From NCBI GenBank assembly GCA_002305445.1, contig DBRA01000017.1:1-7984 (forward strand): a DNA stretch of 7,984 nucleotides, given 5' to 3'. The notes below the pieces were generated by a model. That model saw only the letters and a list, made by a program, of their open reading frames with translations. It had not been told where the DNA came from and made no database searches. How positions within the stretch are numbered: position 1 is the first letter of the stretch; each line of letters opens with the position of its first letter. The translations under genes and the position numbers were made by a program. Source of the stretch: Clostridiales bacterium UBA1380. GTDB taxonomy: Bacteria > Bacillota > Clostridia > Oscillospirales > CAG-272. This document shows, one piece after another, positions 5,341-7,984 of the stretch.

Positions 5341-6147
5341 ATGAAGCTGAAATATTACGGCACCGGCGCCGCCGAAGGCTGGCCGGGTCTGTTCTGCCGC
5401 TGCGACGCGTGCGCGAAGGCGCGCGCCGAGGGCGGGCGCAGCATCCGCACGCGCTCGCAGGCCGCGCTCGACGGCACGCTGCTGATCGACCTGCCGCCGG
5501 ACACGTATCAGCACGTGCTGTACGGCGGGCTCGACCTCGCCGCGATCCGCGGCATACTTATAACGCACGACCATTCGGACCACTTCATCCCGCACGAGCT
5601 GTGGTGCCGCGGCCCGTACATAGCCTACGGCATGGACGAGGAGACGATACCGCTCGCAGGCTCGCCGAAGGTCGCCGAAAGAGCCGGAAAGGCCGGCGCG
5701 GGCGGGCGCATCGAGCCGCGCGCGCTCGAGCCGTTCGTGCGCGCGGACGTCGCCGGCTACGCCGTCACGCCGCTGCCCGCCGACCACGACCCGTCGGCCC
5801 AGCCGTACATCTACATAATCGAGCGCGGCGGAAAGACCCTCCTCTACGCGCACGACACCGGCTATTTCCCGGACGCGACGTGGGAATACCTCGAAAAGTG
5901 CGGCGTCGTGTTCGACTTCGTGTCGCTCGACTGCACCAACTGCGCGCGCGACTCTATGCACGGGCACATGGGTCTGCCCGCCTGCAGGCTCATGCGCGAG
6001 AAGCTCGCGTCCATGGGCCGCGCCGACGCTCACACGCGCTTCGCGCTCAACCACTTCTCGCATAACGGCGGCCTGACATACCCCGACATGTGCGCCGCCG
6101 CGCCCGATTTCATCGTCTCGTACGACGGGCTCGAGGTCGAGATCTGA
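5341..6147 (+). CDS. PhnP-like metallo-beta-lactamase-fold hydrolase
   Basis: This 268-residue protein is an MBL-fold hydrolase of the PhnP type. The N-terminus has GTGAAEGWPGLFCRCDACAKAR, with a CxCxxC cluster (Cys19, Cys21, Cys24) like the three cysteines that hold the structural zinc in E. coli PhnP. The dinuclear metal site is seen as HDHSDH (His76, His78, Asp80, His81), His149 (ADHD), Asp172 (AHDTGYF) and His238 (LNHFSH). PhnP cleaves a cyclic ribose phosphate in phosphonate breakdown, but no phn gene is nearby, so only a phosphodiesterase-like or other hydrolytic role can be proposed. The ATG is supported by AGAGGAG (5327-5333) with a seven-base spacing and by its own promoter. It is divergent from the esterase gene. 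Cytoplasmic: no signal peptide. Confidence 0.88.
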   Translation: MKLKYYGTGAAEGWPGLFCRCDACAKARAEGGRSIRTRSQAALDGTLLIDLPPDTYQHVLYGGLDLAAIRGILITHDHSDHFIPHELWCRGPYIAYGMDEETIPLAGSPKVAERAGKAGAGGRIEPRALEPFVRADVAGYAVTPLPADHDPSAQPYIYIIERGGKTLLYAHDTGYFPDATWEYLEKCGVVFDFVSLDCTNCARDSMHGHMGLPACRLMREKLASMGRADAHTRFALNHFSHNGGLTYPDMCAAAPDFIVSYDGLEVEI

Positions 6148-6157
6148 CCTGCCCCGC

Positions 6158-6201
6158 CGAAACGGCTTGATTCCCGCACGCTTTAAAGTCCCGTTTCGTG
6201 C
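6158..6201 (+). repeat. Inverted repeats after the MBL-fold gene
   Basis: CGAAACGG (6158-6165) and CCGTTTCG (6191-6198) form an 8-bp perfect inverted repeat with a 25-base loop. A competing pairing joins GCACG (6176-6180) with CGTGC (6197-6201). No T-run follows, so it is not a standard terminator. It may protect or end the upstream transcript weakly, or be chance. Confidence 0.3.
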
Positions 6202-6205
6202 AATC

Positions 6206-6233
6206 TTGTTCCAGAAAATGACTGCATTATTAT
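6206..6233 (+). promoter_or_regulatory. Possible promoter of the second solute-binding lipoprotein gene
   Basis: TTGTTC (6206-6211) and TATTAT (6228-6233) are separated by 16 bp, a moderate sigma-A match in an otherwise mixed 129-base gap. A small hairpin (GACGC 6239-6243 with GCGTC 6249-6253) lies between it and the ribosome binding site. Read-through from the MBL-fold gene is also possible. Confidence 0.45.
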
Positions 6234-6276
6234 AGAAGGACGCGAAAAGCGTCGCTTTTGACAGAGGTATCACATA

Positions 6277-7728
6277 TTGAAGAGATTTTTCCTTGTATTG
6301 CTGGCGGCGGCGATGCTGACATCGTGCGGCGTCATAACGCTGCGAGACCCTTATCCGAAGAATGCGTCTTCGGAGACGACGACTTCGTCGTCGGATAAAG
6401 TGCCTGCATCGGGCACCGCCGGCACGACCGCTTTGCCGTCCGACACGGCCGAGCCCGTTTACTTCGACGCGGACTCCCGCGAGAAAGATGCCGAAGCGTA
6501 TGCGCTGAGCCTGTTCAACGGCGTTCGCGCGCCCAACCTGGCCGGCGCCACGTTCCTCATCACGGCGACGGACACGTCGACGCTGCTGCCGAGCGGCACC
6601 ACATACGCGGATAAGCTCCGCTTAAACCGCGCCTCCGACATATCAAAACGCTTCAACTGCGACGTCGTCGTCGTATCCGAATCGGTGAACATGATGCTCA
6701 CGGAGCTGAAGACTGCGGTGCTCTCCGACTCGTACTACTCCGACCTGATCGCGCTGCCGCTTTCGTCGGTCGGTGCGTTCGCGGCCGCGGGCACGCTCAT
6801 GAACATGAACTCGCTGCCGTTCTTCGACGAAACGGCGCCTTACTGCAACGCGTCGTTCACGGCCGCGTGCGGCGGCGGAGACGCGCTCTACGCCGTATCC
6901 GGCGACGCGCTGCTCGACGACCTCGATACGCCGCTCTGCTACGTGAACAAGTCGCTGCTCGGCGCAGACCCGCCGTACGAACTCGTGCGCGGCGGCAAAT
7001 GGACGTACGACGCGTTTCTGACGCTGACGGCGCAGGGGCAGGCCGAGACCGCGATCGCGCTCGACCGCTCCGTCTACCCCGACGACGGTGCGTTCGCCGA
7101 CTGCCTGTACGTCGCGCTGGGCGGCAGGTGGGTGAGGGGCGGCGTGAAGACGACGCCGTCTGTCGCGTTCACGCCGTCCGGCGTGAAGAATGTCATCGAC
7201 GCGCTTTCCGCGATGCTCGGCCTAGGGCGCTACGCCTATTCCGACGGCGACGACGCCTTCGCCGGCTCCGTGTCGCTGTGGTATTTTTCAAGCGCGCGCG
7301 CGCTTTCCGACCTCGCGGACACGCCGGTCAACTTCGGCATCTTTCCGCTGCCGGCGGCAAAGGAAGGCGGCGGATACGCGTACGGCGCGCCGTCCGACGC
7401 ACTCGTCTTCGCCGTTCCCGTCAACAACAAGAACCCCGAGGCGATCAGCGCAGTGACGCAGGGCTACCTCGCGTGGTCGCACGGTCGCGGGCGCGCCGAA
7501 CTCATCGGCCGCGCGATGAACTACTACGTCCGCGACGAGGGCTCGCTCGACTCGCTCGAAGCCGCGCTCGGCGCCGTCCGCGCCGATTTTGCGCAGGCGT
7601 TCGGCTCCGCATACCCGTCGGTCGGCGCGCTTCAAAAGCTCACGCGCTCGCTCGATTTGTCGTCGTACGAAAAGTACGCGTCGAACGCGCAGACCGACCT
7701 TTCGGCATACTTCACACCAACTAAATAA
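6277..7728 (+). CDS. Diverged extracellular solute-binding lipoprotein (family 1 type), TTG start
   Basis: This 483-residue lipoprotein starts at TTG (6277), eight bases after AGAGGT (6263-6268). The signal peptide is MKRFFLVLLAAAMLTSC, with lipobox LTSC and lipidation at Cys17, then a Ser/Thr-rich linker (about 30-58). It looks like a distant paralogue of the solute-binding protein encoded at 1489-2988. Matching blocks are YELVRGGKWTYDAF (234-247), VNFGIFPLPA (351-360) and YYVRDEGSLDSLEAAL (416-431). The calcium-loop-like segment that follows the KWT block in the other protein is absent, and the C-terminus is shorter. The usual role is to deliver a sugar to ABC permeases, none of which is in the window; a sensory or surface-binding role is an alternative. 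A strong terminator follows. Confidence 0.8.
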   Translation: MKRFFLVLLAAAMLTSCGVITLRDPYPKNASSETTTSSSDKVPASGTAGTTALPSDTAEPVYFDADSREKDAEAYALSLFNGVRAPNLAGATFLITATDTSTLLPSGTTYADKLRLNRASDISKRFNCDVVVVSESVNMMLTELKTAVLSDSYYSDLIALPLSSVGAFAAAGTLMNMNSLPFFDETAPYCNASFTAACGGGDALYAVSGDALLDDLDTPLCYVNKSLLGADPPYELVRGGKWTYDAFLTLTAQGQAETAIALDRSVYPDDGAFADCLYVALGGRWVRGGVKTTPSVAFTPSGVKNVIDALSAMLGLGRYAYSDGDDAFAGSVSLWYFSSARALSDLADTPVNFGIFPLPAAKEGGGYAYGAPSDALVFAVPVNNKNPEAISAVTQGYLAWSHGRGRAELIGRAMNYYVRDEGSLDSLEAALGAVRADFAQAFGSAYPSVGALQKLTRSLDLSSYEKYASNAQTDLSAYFTPTK

Positions 7729-7751
7729 CAAAATATTACCGCGATATTTTA

Positions 7752-7798
7752 AGCGGCGCAAATCCGCCATATAACAGCGATTGCGCCGCTCTTTTTTG
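7752..7798 (+). terminator. Intrinsic terminator after the second lipoprotein gene
   Basis: AGCGGCGCAA (7752-7761) pairs perfectly with TTGCGCCGCT (7781-7790) around a 19-base loop, followed by CTTTTTTG. It starts about 24 bases after the TAA at 7726-7728. The loop is longer than usual, but the GC-rich stem and T-run are convincing. Confidence 0.88.
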
Positions 7799-7840
7799 TT
7801 ATTAATACCTGATTTTATATATTTCTCGCCAATATTATAC

Positions 7841-7868
7841 TTGTAATAGATTTTGGATATGATATAAT
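7841..7868 (+). promoter_or_regulatory. Promoter of the gene starting at 7938
   Basis: TTGTAA (7841-7846) and a perfect TATAAT (7863-7868) are separated by 16 bp, following the terminator of the previous gene. Start would be near 7875, giving a UTR of about 63 bases that contains a tandem 10-bp repeat. Confidence 0.75.
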
Positions 7869-7895
7869 ATATGCCATGTGCTTTTTTAACTTCTG

Positions 7896-7915
7896 TTAAT
7901 AACATTTAATAACAT
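7896..7915 (+). repeat. Tandem 10-bp repeat in the leader of the gene at 7938
   Basis: TTAATAACAT occurs twice, head to tail and without mismatch (7896-7905 and 7906-7915). A degenerate third unit beginning TTAA lies just before (7886-7895), so TTAA recurs three times at a 10-base step, about one helical turn. The first copy with its flank also forms the palindrome TGTTAATAACA (7894-7904). It lies between promoter and ribosome binding site and could bind a regulator. Confidence 0.55.
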
Positions 7916-7937
7916 TGTGTGTAATCAGGAGGACAAT

Positions 7938-7984
7938 ATGAATTCAATAAAAAGGGTAACGGCCGCGCTGCTCGCGCTGCTGGC
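7938..7984 (+). CDS. Start of an exported protein, cut by the window end
   Basis: Only 15 codons and part of the next are present, reading MNSIKRVTAALLALL. The Lys-Arg pair followed by an Ala/Leu-rich run is the beginning of a signal peptide. AGGAGG (7927-7932) lies five bases before the ATG, a perfect ribosome binding site, and a good promoter lies at 7841-7868. Given the neighbouring gene it could be another solute-binding lipoprotein, but no lipobox is reached and the identity cannot be judged. Confidence 0.75.
   Translation, partial: MNSIKRVTAALLALL

Noticed and set aside
6156..6167. GCCG-AAA-CGGC hairpin as terminator of the MBL-fold gene
   Set aside because: The stem is only four pairs and the following TTGATT is not a U-tract.
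5308..6273. 321-codon - strand frame over the MBL-fold gene
   Set aside because: Arg/Ala/Val-rich antisense shadow; the + strand frame carries all the metal-binding motifs.

Overview
The window looks like chromosomal DNA of a fairly GC-rich member of the Clostridia (Bacillota), probably a gut or anaerobic-digester type near the Oscillospirales. The evidence is the order L21, Prp protease, L27, the Prp-cleavable N-terminal extension on L27, a structured L21 leader, strong purine-rich ribosome binding sites, and large (about 480-500 residue) extracellular sugar-binding-type lipoproteins. Coding regions are GC-rich and the intergenic regions are strikingly AT-rich. Genus-level placement is inference.

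Positions 1-1406 (+ strand) hold a ribosomal protein operon. An extended -10 promoter (193-222) drives a multi-hairpin L21 leader (241-329), then rplU, prp and rpmA, closed by a strong terminator (1379-1406). The obg gene that often follows rpmA is absent. A second, bidirectional terminator hairpin (1429-1475) insulates this operon from the convergent gene.

Positions 1436-5229 (- strand) form a carbohydrate-use block. A promoter at 5201-5229 drives a CE1/esterase-D-like serine esterase and, 36 bp downstream, a GH29-type alpha-L-fucosidase. Both lack signal peptides and so probably act in the cytoplasm. Beyond an AT-rich gap, a family-1 solute-binding lipoprotein has its own promoter (3053-3081), with a palindromic operator-like site over the -10. 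Its ABC permease genes are not in the window. A plausible reading is uptake of an acylated, fucosylated glycan fragment followed by cytoplasmic deacylation and defucosylation. The sequence does not prove the substrate.

Positions 5275-7984 (+ strand) run divergently. A PhnP-like metallo-beta-lactamase-fold hydrolase is followed by a second, diverged solute-binding lipoprotein with a TTG start, which ends at a clear terminator. Another gene begins at 7938 with its own promoter and a tandem 10-bp repeat in its leader. Only its first 15 codons, encoding the start of a signal peptide, are in the window.

I see no tRNA, rRNA, CRISPR array, insertion sequence or phage gene. No clearly new system is evident. 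The most interesting points are the orphan binding-protein lipoproteins, the operator candidates in front of them, and the degeneration of the calcium-like loop in the second one.
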